DNA of 17,399 bases from an uncultured Collinsella sp. (GTDB taxonomy: Bacteria; Actinomycetota; Coriobacteriia; Coriobacteriales; Coriobacteriaceae), in NCBI GenBank assembly GCA_958370325.1, contig CATXJW010000039.1, positions 1 through 17,399 on the forward strand, in the 5' to 3' direction. The notes beneath the pieces were generated by a model that saw only the letters and a list, made by a program, of their open reading frames with translations, ran no database searches and was not told where the DNA came from. Position 1 is the first letter of the stretch. Each line of letters starts with the position of its first letter. Positions 1-9,286 of the stretch are shown here, in pieces. The position numbers were made by a program, and so were the translations under genes.

Positions 1-947
1 AGTACTTCTTCGATCGCCAGTGGAGCCGCCTCAAGGCCTATGCCAACGAGCGCGACATCCTGATCATCGGCGACCTGCCCATCTACGTCTCGCGCGACTC
101 CGTTGAGATGTGGGCCACGCCCGAGCTCTTTAAGATCGACGCTGCCGGCAACCCCATCAGCGTCGCCGGCACGCCGCCCGACCAGTTCTCGGCCACCGGC
201 CAGTACTGGGGCAATCCCATCTACGACTGGGACGCCATGGAGTCCGACGGCTTCTCCTGGTGGGAGGGCCGCATTCGCGCCGCCCTCGACATGTACGACG
301 TCATCCGCCTGGATCACTTCCGCGGCTTCGAGGCCTATTGGGAGGTGCCGTTCTCCTCACCCGATTCGTCCTACGGTTCGTGGACGCAGGGGCCCGGCCT
401 CAAGTTCTTCAAGACGCTCGAGGAAAAGCTCGGCACGCTGCCCATCATCGCCGAGGACCTGGGCTTCCTCACCCCCGGCGTCATCGACATGCGCGACAAC
501 TCGGGCTTCCCCGGCATGAAGATCCTGCAGTTTGCCTTTGAGGGCACCAACTCGTACTACCTGCCGCATAACTACATCGCCAACACCGTCGCCTATGTGG
601 GCACCCACGACAACGAGACGGCACGCGGTTGGTTTGAGGGAACGGCCACCCCGCGTCAGCGCGAGCAGGCAGCCCTGTACACCCATCAGCAGGCCGGCGA
701 ACCCATGGCAGATGCACTCAACCGCACCATCGCCGCCAGCGTGAGCGACACGTGCATCTACACCATGCAGGATCTGCTCAACTTGGGCAACGAGGCGCGC
801 ATCAACACCCCTGCCACGCTGGGCGGCAACTGGACCTGGCGCATGCTCGACGGCGCCATCACCCGCGAGCTCGAGCACAAACTCACCGACTGGACCGAGA
901 CCTACTTCCGCATCCCATCGGAAGCCGAAATCGAGCTTCCTCAATAG
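1..947 (+). CDS. malQ: 4-alpha-glucanotransferase (amylomaltase), 5' end missing
   Basis: This is the C-terminal 314 residues of a GH77 disproportionating enzyme, open from base 3 to the TAG at 945-947. MalQ transfers maltosyl or longer glucan units between malto-oligosaccharides in the cytoplasm and releases glucose. Family members are about 500 residues, so roughly the first third lies left of the window. Visible family motifs are IIGDLPIYV near the left edge, RLDHFRGF (nucleophile Asp, codon 312-314), IIAEDLG (acid/base Glu, codon 453-455) and GTHDNE (third catalytic Asp, codon 609-611), all intact. The ATG at 108 is internal, because the reading frame and the homologous motif continue upstream of it. 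glgP follows 128 bases downstream on the same strand, the usual pairing: MalQ lengthens short dextrins so that phosphorylase can shorten them. Recognition of the family is firm. Confidence 0.95.
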   Translation, partial: YFFDRQWSRLKAYANERDILIIGDLPIYVSRDSVEMWATPELFKIDAAGNPISVAGTPPDQFSATGQYWGNPIYDWDAMESDGFSWWEGRIRAALDMYDVIRLDHFRGFEAYWEVPFSSPDSSYGSWTQGPGLKFFKTLEEKLGTLPIIAEDLGFLTPGVIDMRDNSGFPGMKILQFAFEGTNSYYLPHNYIANTVAYVGTHDNETARGWFEGTATPRQREQAALYTHQQAGEPMADALNRTIAASVSDTCIYTMQDLLNLGNEARINTPATLGGNWTWRMLDGAITRELEHKLTDWTETYFRIPSEAEIELPQ

Positions 948-995
948 GAGCTACCGCGCCCGACCCCTCCCCACCGTGCGGACGCGCTTGCTTTT

Positions 996-1029
996 CCCGC
1001 GCGAGGCCACCCCAATCCCCTCGCGCGGG
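996..1029 (+). terminator. GC-rich hairpin between malQ and glgP
   Basis: An 11-bp perfect stem (996-1006 with 1019-1029) with a 12-base loop lies 48 bases after the malQ stop. It is followed only by CTTCTTATG, so the U tract is poor. It may be a weak terminator that lets some transcription through into glgP, or an mRNA-stabilising hairpin at the malQ 3' end. Confidence 0.55.
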
Positions 1030-1065
1030 CTTCTTATGAATTGCAGACATGAAACGACCCATCAC

Positions 1066-1070
1066 AGGAG
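1066..1070 (+). promoter_or_regulatory. Ribosome binding site of glgP, decides the start
   Basis: AGGAG lies 5 bases before the ATG at 1076. The in-frame ATG at 1049 has no Shine-Dalgarno sequence in front of it, so 1076 is the better start. Confidence 0.75.
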
Positions 1071-1075
1071 AAAAC

Positions 1076-3343
<2,268 letters not shown>

Positions 3344-3372
3344 TTTCGCTTCCCTTACCCATCCTCTTGAGA

Positions 3373-3404
3373 AACGGAGTCGTGGCAACACGGCTCCGTT
3401 TTTT
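3373..3404 (+). terminator. Rho-independent terminator of glgP
   Basis: The stem AACGGAG/CTCCGTT continues, after one mismatch, into CGTG/CACG closed by a GCAA tetraloop. Six T residues follow (3399-3404). It begins 30 bases after the glgP stop. Confidence 0.93.
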
Positions 3405-3444
3405 GTGCCCGCACGTTACCCTGTGACCCGACTCGACCCAACAA

Positions 3445-3580
3445 TCTCGATCCATAACAACTACTCAACCAAAACGTTCCCAGCTGTTACAGATTGAGAC
3501 ATACCGGCCCCTCCCCTTGGGTCTATCTCAATCTGTAACACCTAGCGTCCGAAATCGGCCCTACCCGTTACAGATCGAGA
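3445..3580. repeat. Four alternating 14-base repeats, about 41 bases apart
   Basis: The motif GTTACAGATYGAGA occurs forward at 3486-3499 and 3567-3580, and reversed at 3526-3539. A degenerate reversed copy with two changes lies at 3445-3458. Centres are 41, 40 and 41 bases apart and orientation alternates. The middle pair is a perfect 15-bp inverted repeat (3485-3499 with 3526-3540). The array fills the gap between the glgP terminator and the terminator of the convergent ABC operon. No protein-coding frame of any merit overlaps it. Function is unknown; a protein-binding array or a dispersed intergenic repeat are both possible. Confidence 0.75.
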
Positions 3581-3603
3581 CAAACGACCGGCCAGACAAT
3601 CCC

Positions 3604-3652
3604 AACACAAAGAAAGGCTCCCCTCTCGCCCAGTGGACGGGAGGGGAGCCTT
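3604..3652 (-). terminator. Rho-independent terminator of the sugar ABC operon
   Basis: A 12-bp perfect stem (3614-3625 with 3641-3652) is followed on the minus strand by TTTCTTT. It lies about 70 bases beyond the stop codon of the ATPase gene and closes the leftward operon. The first 100 bases after the stop hold nothing else that I recognise. Confidence 0.9.
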
Positions 3653-3720
3653 ATATGTGACCGCGGCAAAAGGATGGCAATACCGCAGTCGCCCAAAGGA
3701 AGGGCCTGGATGCACCGGGC

Positions 3721-4920
3721 CTAGATAAGGTTCTTGCCAGAGACCTTATCGAAGAGGTGGGTCGCGTTCTTCTCGAACTTGAACCAGATGGTGTCGCCAG
3801 CCTTGAGCGCGCCCTTGGCCTCGAGGTCGACGACGGGAATGATCAGGACAAACTGGCCGTCGGGAGCGGTCACGTGGACATGCTCGGTCGAGCCCATGAG
3901 CTCGGTCACCTCGACGGTACCCTGGAGCGCGCCCTCCTCGCCCTTGTCGGCAAGCAGGATCTGCTCGGGACGCACGCCGGCCGTAATCTCCTTCACGTCG
4001 CCGCCGTCCCAGTTGAGGGCAAGCTGAGCGCAAGTCTCGGGGGCGAGCGCCACGTTCATATCCTCGGTCTTGACGGTAAAGCCGTTGCCCGAGCGCACCA
4101 GCTGGGCATCGAAGAAGTTCATCTGCGGCACGCCGATAAAGCCGGCGACGAAGATGTTCGCGGGATGGTTGAAGACCTCCTGCGGCGTGGCGATCTGCTG
4201 GACAACGCCGTCCTTCATGACCACGATGCGGTCGCCAAGGGTCATGGCCTCGGTCTGATCGTGAGTAACGTAGATGAAGGTGCCCTTGATCTCGTGACGC
4301 AGCTTAATGAGCTCGGCACGCATCTGGTTACGCAGCTTGGCGTCCAGGTTGGACAGCGGCTCGTCCATCAGGAAGACCTTGGGGTCACGCACGATGGCGC
4401 GGCCGATAGCGACACGCTGGCGCTGACCGCCCGAAAGCGCCTTGGGCTTACGGTCGAGGTACTGGGTAATGCCCAGAATCTCGGCCGCAGAGCGAACCTT
4501 ACGGTCGATTTCGTCTTTGGGGACCTTCTTGAGCTCAAGCGTAAACGCCATGTTCTCGTACACCGTCATATTGGGGTACAGAGCATAGCTCTGGAACACC
4601 ATGGCAATGTCGCGGTCCTTGGGTGCCACGTCGTTGACGCGCTTGCCATCGATGAGCACATCGCCCGAGGTGATGTCCTCCAGGCCGGCGATCATACGCA
4701 TCGTCGTGGACTTACCGCAGCCAGACGGGCCTACGAGAACGATAAACTCCTGGTCATGCACGGTGAGGTTAAAGTCCTCCACCGCGAGCACGCCGTCCTC
4801 GGTAACCTTGAGGTTGTGCTTCTTCTCCTCGGTCTTCTTCTTTTTGCCAAAGAAGCCCTTCTTTTTGGACTCGTTGTTGGGATACACCTTCTGAACATGT
4901 TTGAGAACGATCTCGGCCAT
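3721..4920 (-). CDS. Sugar ABC transporter ATP-binding protein (MalK/UgpC/MsmK type)
   Basis: This 399-residue cytoplasmic ATPase powers CUT1-family sugar import with the two permeases encoded just upstream. All nucleotide-binding motifs are present: Walker A GPSGCGKST (64-72), Q-loop Gln110, signature LSGGQ (162-166), Walker B VFLMDE (182-187) and switch His220 in THDQTEAM. A C-terminal TOBE-like domain (about 285-399) contains GVRPEQI and ends in a beta-rich stretch, as in MalK/UgpC regulatory domains. The N terminus is odd: between VYPN (12-15) and the next conserved strand (about 43-50) there is a Lys/Glu-rich insertion of roughly 25-28 residues. A Shine-Dalgarno-like AAAGG lies before the ATG. 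It is the last gene of the operon, 68 bases after the second permease. The ATPase family is certain; the substrate is inferred only from context. Confidence 0.95.
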   Translation of the reverse strand: MAEIVLKHVQKVYPNNESKKKGFFGKKKKTEEKKHNLKVTEDGVLAVEDFNLTVHDQEFIVLVGPSGCGKSTTMRMIAGLEDITSGDVLIDGKRVNDVAPKDRDIAMVFQSYALYPNMTVYENMAFTLELKKVPKDEIDRKVRSAAEILGITQYLDRKPKALSGGQRQRVAIGRAIVRDPKVFLMDEPLSNLDAKLRNQMRAELIKLRHEIKGTFIYVTHDQTEAMTLGDRIVVMKDGVVQQIATPQEVFNHPANIFVAGFIGVPQMNFFDAQLVRSGNGFTVKTEDMNVALAPETCAQLALNWDGGDVKEITAGVRPEQILLADKGEEGALQGTVEVTELMGSTEHVHVTAPDGQFVLIIPVVDLEAKGALKAGDTIWFKFEKNATHLFDKVSGKNLI

Positions 4921-4938
4921 GTCTCTACCTTTCGATAC

Positions 4939-4963
4939 GCGGCGCCGCGCTGAGGGGCGCCGC
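4939..4963 (-). promoter_or_regulatory. Intercistronic hairpin between permease 2 and ATPase genes
   Basis: An 8-bp perfect GC stem, GCGGCGCC with GGCGCCGC and a 9-base loop, lies in the 68-base spacer of the leftward operon. No U tract follows on the minus strand, so an mRNA-stabilising or processing role is more likely than termination. Confidence 0.55.
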
Positions 4964-4988
4964 AGAAACTTGCAAAACAGTTACGGCA

Positions 4989-5828
4989 TCAGCCCTTGAC
5001 GGCACCTGCCACCACGCCGTCGATGATGTACTTCTGACAGAGGATGTACATGATGACGATGGGGATAACGACCATCATGATGCAGGCCATCATGGGGCCG
5101 AGCTCGACGTGGCCGTAGCCGCCGCGGAAGTACTGGATCAAGATAGGAATGGTCTTGTACTTGGTGGAGTCGAGCGTAAGGTAGGGCAGCAGATAGTCGT
5201 TCCAGACCCACATGGTCTCGAGGATGCCGACCGAAAGATAGGTGGGCTTCATGATGGGAAGGACGATCTTAAAGAACACCTGGACCGGGTTGCAGCCATC
5301 AATCATGGCCGCCTCCTCGATCTCGAGCGGGATGTTCTTTACAAAACCGGCGAACATAAAGACCGCCAGGCCCGCGCCAAAGCCGAGGTAGATAAAGCAG
5401 ATGTTGAACGGCGTGTTGAAGCCGATGCGGTCCGCCAAATTGGACAGCGTGAACATGAGCATCTGGAAGGGCACGACCATCGAGAAGACGAACAGGTAAT
5501 AGAAGAAGTTCGAGATCTTGCTGTTGACGCGCACTACGTACCAAGCACACATGGAGCAGCACACCAGAATCAGCACGACCGACGTGACTGTGATGATGAG
5601 CGAGTACATAAACGCCGAGGCAAAGCCCTGCTCGTTCAGAGCGTGCACGTAGTTTGCGAGGCCGTTGAACGTCTCGGGCGTGAGCAGATCGAACGCCGTG
5701 GTGGTGCTGATTGCGGTCGCTTTCTTAAAGGAATTGAGCGCAATCATGAACACAGGGTAGATCCATGCGAGCGACAGAATCGTAAAGAAGATCGAGAGCG
5801 CGCGGTTAATAGCCTTATCGCGTTTCAT
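4989..5828 (-). CDS. Sugar ABC transporter permease (MalG/UgpE type)
   Basis: This 279-residue inner-membrane permease has about six hydrophobic segments, beginning with residues 11-31 and 73-95. The cytoplasmic EAA loop that docks on the ATPase is clear at about 171-191, with Glu172-Ala-Ala, Gly178 and Leu190-Pro191 in the expected spacing. Length and motif fit the shorter of the two CUT1 permeases. Its ATG shares one base with the stop codon of the upstream permease (TAATG at 5830-5826). A strong AAGGAGG lies before it, so the two permeases should be made in matched amounts. The pairing with the neighbouring ATPase, permease and binding protein makes the function firm. The sugar is not determined. 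Confidence 0.95.
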   Translation of the reverse strand: MKRDKAINRALSIFFTILSLAWIYPVFMIALNSFKKATAISTTTAFDLLTPETFNGLANYVHALNEQGFASAFMYSLIITVTSVVLILVCCSMCAWYVVRVNSKISNFFYYLFVFSMVVPFQMLMFTLSNLADRIGFNTPFNICFIYLGFGAGLAVFMFAGFVKNIPLEIEEAAMIDGCNPVQVFFKIVLPIMKPTYLSVGILETMWVWNDYLLPYLTLDSTKYKTIPILIQYFRGGYGHVELGPMMACIMMVVIPIVIMYILCQKYIIDGVVAGAVKG

Positions 5829-6682
5829 TACTGCTGCACCTCCTTGGACCTCGTGGCCTTAAGCTGGATCATAGAAATAGCGACAACCAGGATGCAGAAG
5901 ATAACTGCCTTGGCCTGACCGATGCCCTGCCATGCGATGCCAGCACGCGAATAGAACGTGTTGTAGATGTTCAGGGCGAGCATCTCGGTGGAGTGCGCCG
6001 GGGCACCACCGGTAAGGGCGAGGTTCTGGTCGAACAGCTTAAAGCCGTTGGTGATGGACAGGAACAGGCAGATGGTGATGGTCGGCATCAGGTTGGGGAT
6101 CTTAACCTTCCAAAACGTCTGCCATGCCGTAGCGCCATCGACCTTGGCGGCCTCGATGTAATCAGACGGAATGGACTGCAGACCGGCGATGTAGATGATC
6201 ATCATGTAGCCGACCTGTTGCCACAGGGTCAGGATGATAAGGCCCCAGAAGCCAGCGGCGGAGTTGAGGGCGATAAGCTGGGCACCCACGTTGGAGAGCA
6301 GGCAGTTGATCAGAATCTGCCAAATGTAACCCAGCACAATGCCGCCGATCAGGTTAGGCATAAAGAAGATCGTACGGAAGATGTTGGTGCCCTTGAGCGC
6401 CTTGCGGGTGAGCGCCTGTGCAATGGCCAGCGCGATCACGTTGATGAGCACCGTCGACAGGAAGGCAAACGCCACGGTAAAGAAGAACGACGTGGAGAAC
6501 TGCGGGTCGGTCAGTGCGCGCACGTAGTTCTCGATACCGACAAAGTGCGCGTTATTGATGGTAATAAACTGGCAGAACGAGAGATAGAAACCCTGGATAA
6601 AGGGAATCACGAACCCGATCATAAACGCCAGGCACGTGGGCAGCATAAAGAGCGGCCACCAGCGCTTGAGTGCTTTGCCCAT
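5828..6682 (-). CDS. Sugar ABC transporter permease (MalF/UgpA type)
   Basis: This 284-residue inner-membrane permease is the partner of the MalG-type protein. Hydrophobic segments fall at about 11-35, 66-91, 104-125, 144-168, 200-212 and 257-273. The EAA loop is at about 174-200, with Glu177-Ala-Ala, Gly183 and Ile195-Pro196. It lacks the long periplasmic loop of E. coli MalF, as expected for the UgpA/AraP-like branch. A Shine-Dalgarno-like GAAAGGACC precedes the ATG. It follows the binding-protein gene after an 87-base spacer that contains a strong hairpin, and its stop overlaps the next permease's start by one base. Confidence 0.95.
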   Translation of the reverse strand: MGKALKRWWPLFMLPTCLAFMIGFVIPFIQGFYLSFCQFITINNAHFVGIENYVRALTDPQFSTSFFFTVAFAFLSTVLINVIALAIAQALTRKALKGTNIFRTIFFMPNLIGGIVLGYIWQILINCLLSNVGAQLIALNSAAGFWGLIILTLWQQVGYMMIIYIAGLQSIPSDYIEAAKVDGATAWQTFWKVKIPNLMPTITICLFLSITNGFKLFDQNLALTGGAPAHSTEMLALNIYNTFYSRAGIAWQGIGQAKAVIFCILVVAISMIQLKATRSKEVQQ

Positions 6683-6702
6683 AGAAGGGTCCTTTCAATA
6701 TG

Positions 6703-6738
6703 CAGGGGGCGGGCAAACCTACGTCTGCCCGCCCCCTG
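6703..6738 (-). promoter_or_regulatory. Strong intercistronic hairpin after the binding-protein gene
   Basis: A 13-bp perfect GC-rich stem (6703-6715 with 6726-6738) with a 10-base loop lies between the binding-protein stop and the permease ATG. On the minus strand no U tract follows. By analogy with malE-malF and similar operons, it probably protects the upstream mRNA or attenuates transcription, so the binding protein is made in excess of the membrane parts. The sequence shows the stem; the effect is inferred. Confidence 0.75.
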
Positions 6739-6769
6739 TCGCTAATCAGATAGCTTGGGCAGCAACTGC

Positions 6770-8086
6770 TTACTCGGAAGCAGCCTTCTCGGTCTTCCAG
6801 CCATCGACGAAGGCGTTCTTGACGCCGTCCCACTTGGTGTTGTCGGCAGCATAGGCGATCAGAGCCTGCTTGAGGTTCTTCTTCCACTCCTCGGAGGGGA
6901 TGTAAACGAAGTCCCAAGCGACGGTCTTCTTGCCGTCCTTGGCCATAGCAACGGCCTGCTGAGAGAAGACGTTGGTGGTCTCCTTAGCGCTCTTGAACGG
7001 GGCGGTCAGACCCATCTTGTCAGCGATGATGCTGGTGGCGGTGTCAGAAGTGACGCACCAATACATGAAGTCCTCGGTGGCCTTCTGGGCATCCTCGGAA
7101 GCCTGGGAGCTGACGCACCAGTAGTTCTCGCCGCCGGAGCACAGGCCCTGGTTCTCCTCGCCGTCGACGCCGATGTAGATCGGCAGCATGCCGAGCTGAT
7201 CGTCGGTCATACCGGCCTTGGTGAGGTCGGCGTAGGCCCAAGAGCCGTTCTGGTAGAAGACGGCCTTGCCGGTTGCGAACTCGTTGGTGGCGTCGTCACC
7301 GGTCTTGGAGGCGAGCTGCGAAGGATCGCAGGTGGAGTCGGTGATGTACAGGTCGAAGATCTGCTTAAAGTTGTCGAGATACTCGCCCTTGATCTCGTCG
7401 TCCTCCTGGTTGTGCTCCTTCTCGAACTCGTAGTAGAGCGGGAGGTTGGCGAGGTGGGTGGTGTAGCGCCAGCTGGAGGAGTCATCCATACCGGCGGAAG
7501 TGAAGGCACCGTCAACGCCGAGCTCGTCCTTGCGGGCCTGGATGTCATCGGCGCAAGCCTTCAGCTTGTCGAAGGAGTTGATGTCCTCGGCCTTGTAGCC
7601 GGCCTTCTCGAGGAGCTCCTTGTTGTAGATGATGCCGTAGCTCTCCTGAACCCAGTCGATACCCAGATCCTTGCCGTCGGACTGCAGAGCCAGGGAGTCG
7701 TCGATGAGCTCGCCGCGGAGCTTGGTGTCGGAAAGATCGGCGCAGTAGTCCTTCCAGTTCTTAAGGCCGGTGGGGCCGTTGACCTGGAACAGCGTCGGAG
7801 CGGAGCTCTTGGACATCTCGGACTTGAGCTTCTCCTCGTAGGTGTTGGAGGCGGCGGTCACGATCTTGACCTCGACGCCCTTCTCCTTCTTGTACGCCTT
7901 GGCGATCTCCTTCCACTCCTTGTCGACCTCGGGCTTGAACTGGAGGAAGTAGACCTCGGCAGCGTCACCAGAAGCAGAGGAGCCAGAGCCGGCAGAACCA
8001 CCGCAGCCCACGAGGCCCAGACCAAGAACCGCAGCCGCGGAACCAGCAAAGCCCAGGAACTGCCTTCTGCTCATTTCGTTCTTCAT
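6770..8086 (-). CDS. Sugar ABC transporter substrate-binding lipoprotein (CUT1 family)
   Basis: This 438-residue extracellular solute-binding protein (family 1) captures the sugar for the permease-ATPase complex. The N terminus carries a Tat-type motif, SRRQFLG (6-12), a hydrophobic core and a lipobox LVGC with Cys28, so it should be exported folded and lipid-anchored to the outer face of the membrane. A Ser/Gly-rich linker follows the cysteine. The mature protein has the typical opening strand (EVYFLQF), a central YNKELLEKAGY and a Trp/Tyr-rich ligand region (SWRYTTHLA, NGSWAYADL, GGENYWCV). The start at 8086 is preferred over the in-frame ATG at 8104, because AAAGGGTGG lies six bases before 8086 and overlaps the codons of the longer reading. 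It is the first gene of the operon. Malto-oligosaccharide or trehalose-like sugars are suggested by neighbours, not proven. Confidence 0.95.
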   Translation of the reverse strand: MKNEMSRRQFLGFAGSAAAVLGLGLVGCGGSAGSGSSASGDAAEVYFLQFKPEVDKEWKEIAKAYKKEKGVEVKIVTAASNTYEEKLKSEMSKSSAPTLFQVNGPTGLKNWKDYCADLSDTKLRGELIDDSLALQSDGKDLGIDWVQESYGIIYNKELLEKAGYKAEDINSFDKLKACADDIQARKDELGVDGAFTSAGMDDSSSWRYTTHLANLPLYYEFEKEHNQEDDEIKGEYLDNFKQIFDLYITDSTCDPSQLASKTGDDATNEFATGKAVFYQNGSWAYADLTKAGMTDDQLGMLPIYIGVDGEENQGLCSGGENYWCVSSQASEDAQKATEDFMYWCVTSDTATSIIADKMGLTAPFKSAKETTNVFSQQAVAMAKDGKKTVAWDFVYIPSEEWKKNLKQALIAYAADNTKWDGVKNAFVDGWKTEKAASE

Positions 8087-8092
8087 TACAAT

Positions 8093-8101
8093 CCACCCTT
8101 T
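8093..8101 (-). promoter_or_regulatory. Ribosome binding site of the binding-protein gene, decides the start
   Basis: AAAGGGTGG on the minus strand, six bases before the ATG at 8086. It rules against the longer reading that begins at 8104. Confidence 0.75.
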
Positions 8102-8109
8102 CACACCGT

Positions 8110-8128
8110 GGCGGCACCCTTTGCCGCC
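8110..8128 (-). promoter_or_regulatory. Hairpin in the 5' leader of the binding-protein mRNA
   Basis: A 7-bp perfect stem GGCGGCA/TGCCGCC with a 5-base loop sits 8 bases upstream of the Shine-Dalgarno. It could protect the 5' end or affect ribosome access; the sequence alone does not decide. Confidence 0.45.
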
Positions 8129-8194
8129 GCCTTCGGAGATTGGCTCGGGGACCTTGCCCCTTTTGCTGATTTGTACAATACGCTATTTGGCTAG

Positions 8195-8206
8195 TTGTTT
8201 GAACAA
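8195..8206. promoter_or_regulatory. Candidate GntR/HutC operator 1 (ABC operon promoter region)
   Basis: TTGTTTGAACAA is a palindrome with TTGTT/AACAA arms and fits the GT-N-TA-N-AC core known for HutC-subfamily regulators with one change. A possible minus-strand -10 (TATTGT, 8180-8175) lies just downstream, so a bound repressor would cover the -35 region of the ABC operon promoter. Confidence 0.6.
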
Positions 8207-8269
8207 GTATTACTAGAGCGGTAGAAAAACTTCGGTGAACGGTAATTTCAACTTGATACTTGACAAGTT

Positions 8270-8281
8270 TTGTATAAACAA
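8270..8281. promoter_or_regulatory. Candidate GntR/HutC operator 2 (upstream of ABC operon)
   Basis: TTGTATAAACAA has TTGT/ACAA arms and the exact GT-A-TA-A-AC core. It lies 75 bases from operator 1, about seven helical turns, which would allow two bound dimers on one face and a DNA loop. The loop is inference. Confidence 0.6.
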
Positions 8282-8302
8282 TTATTTGTTATCGAATGCA
8301 GA

Positions 8303-8351
8303 GAAAACGCCCGGTCAAGCCGATGCATCGTCGGTTTGACCGGGCGTTTTC
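8303..8351 (-). terminator. Terminator of the GntR regulator gene
   Basis: A 16-bp perfect stem (8303-8318 with 8336-8351) is extended inward by CCGA/TCGG. The minus strand ends the stem in TTTT, 40 bases past the regulator stop codon. It separates the regulator from the ABC operon, so the two are separate transcripts despite the same direction. Confidence 0.85.
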
Positions 8352-8392
8352 GCTTTGAGGGCATGAGTCTCGTCAGGCTGCGAGCTAACCGG

Positions 8393-9112
8393 CTATCGCT
8401 TGGAATTGACGCGGTAATGGAAGATCTCGGGGTGTGTACGAGCGTGCGTCACCTCAAATAAGATGCCGTCCGAGGTGTACGACTGGCTCTCCATAACGGC
8501 GACGCAGTTGTACTTGCCAAGGTCCAAGTAGCTGCAGTCCTCATCGTTGGCAAGCTCGACGCTCACCGTACGGCGGCTCGCCATCACTTTGACGCCACGC
8601 TTGTGCTCCAGATAGTCGTAGATAGAGCTTGCCGCAATCTCGGGGGTCAGGCCCTTGGCGATCGACTCCAAAAAGTAGCCGTGGTCCACCTGGCGAGCAC
8701 TGCCGTTGAGGCTTCGGACACGCACTACACGAATCAGCTCCTCGCCCACCTTAAAGCCCAGGCGACGAGAAAGTTGCTCCGTGCAAATCAAATGTTCAAA
8801 AGACTTGACCTCGGTCGATGCGACGGCATTGTTGCGTTTTGCGAACTCGCCAAACGACTCAACCTCTTCGAGTGCGCCCAACATGTCGGTTTCGCCCTTA
8901 AGCCAAATAACGCGCACGCCCTTGCCGTGTATGGGCTGCACAAACATCTGGTCGGCCAGCATGCTCAAGGCGCGTCGAACGGTATTGCGCGTGCAGCCAA
9001 ACTCCGCGGTCAGCTCGGCTTCGGTTGGCAGCATCTCCTGAAACGCATAGGTCCCGTTAATGATGCGTGAACGGATCTCGCGGTAGATTCCTTCGTAAAT
9101 CGCTTTTGGCAT
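8393..9112 (-). CDS. GntR/HutC-family transcriptional regulator with UTRA domain (TreR-like)
   Basis: This 239-residue cytoplasmic DNA-binding protein has an N-terminal winged helix (about 3-68) with the GntR signature LPTEAELTAEFGCTRNTVRRAL and the wing GKGVRV. It is followed by a UTRA effector domain (about 90-235). The start YEGIYREIRSRI and the end (DGILFEVTHARTHPEIFHYRV) recall TreR, whose effector is trehalose-6-phosphate, so a phosphorylated disaccharide ligand is plausible but not shown. AGAGGTG lies before the ATG. The gene is divergent from the PTS fusion and upstream of the ABC operon. Matching operator-like palindromes sit in front of itself and both transport units. It is most simply a repressor released by a product of sugar uptake. 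Confidence 0.92.
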   Translation of the reverse strand: MPKAIYEGIYREIRSRIINGTYAFQEMLPTEAELTAEFGCTRNTVRRALSMLADQMFVQPIHGKGVRVIWLKGETDMLGALEEVESFGEFAKRNNAVASTEVKSFEHLICTEQLSRRLGFKVGEELIRVVRVRSLNGSARQVDHGYFLESIAKGLTPEIAASSIYDYLEHKRGVKVMASRRTVSVELANDEDCSYLDLGKYNCVAVMESQSYTSDGILFEVTHARTHPEIFHYRVNSKR

Positions 9113-9164
9113 GACTTCACCTCTAATGAATATGTATGGCTAGGCACGATAGCATTTCTTAAAG

Positions 9165-9176
9165 TTGTTTAAACCG
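9165..9176. promoter_or_regulatory. Candidate GntR/HutC operator 3 (regulator promoter)
   Basis: TTGTTTAAACCG contains the perfect 8-base palindrome GTTTAAAC, an exact match to the GT-N-TA-N-AC core. It lies 52 bases upstream of the regulator start and suggests autoregulation. ACCGA-TTA-TCGGT (9173-9185) and CGGTAAA/TTTACCG (9182-9188, 9199-9205) are further short inverted repeats in the same spacer. Confidence 0.6.
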
Positions 9177-9273
9177 ATTATCGGTAAAGTACGGATTATT
9201 TACCGTCGACGGTTCCCCCGAAACCCAAATCGGACCGAATCAAAACCGTCAATGCGGCAAGCAGCCAGTCCTC

Positions 9274-9279
9274 TACAAT
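9274..9279 (+). promoter_or_regulatory. Possible -10 element of the PTS fusion gene
   Basis: TACAAT, one base from consensus, lies 57 bases before the start codon. No good -35 is visible at 17 bases. The predicted transcription start would fall at the edge of operator 4. Confidence 0.4.
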
Positions 9280-9286
9280 GAGTTCA

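Noticed and set aside
3445..3580. CRISPR array
   Set aside because: The repeats are only 14 bases and alternate in orientation, and no cas genes are present.
3757..4953. 398-codon plus-strand open frame opposite the ABC ATPase gene
   Set aside because: Antisense shadow; every ATPase motif reads correctly on the minus strand.
8171..8178. TTGTACAA as a fifth regulator operator
   Set aside because: It is palindromic but too short and lacks the GT-N-TA-N-AC spacing of the other four; it overlaps the possible -10 of the ABC operon.
6755..8194. 479-codon open frame on the plus strand opposite the binding-protein gene
   Set aside because: It is a mirror of a well-supported lipoprotein gene in GC-rich DNA. 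Its translation is repetitive Val/Leu/Gly without family motifs, and it has no Shine-Dalgarno.
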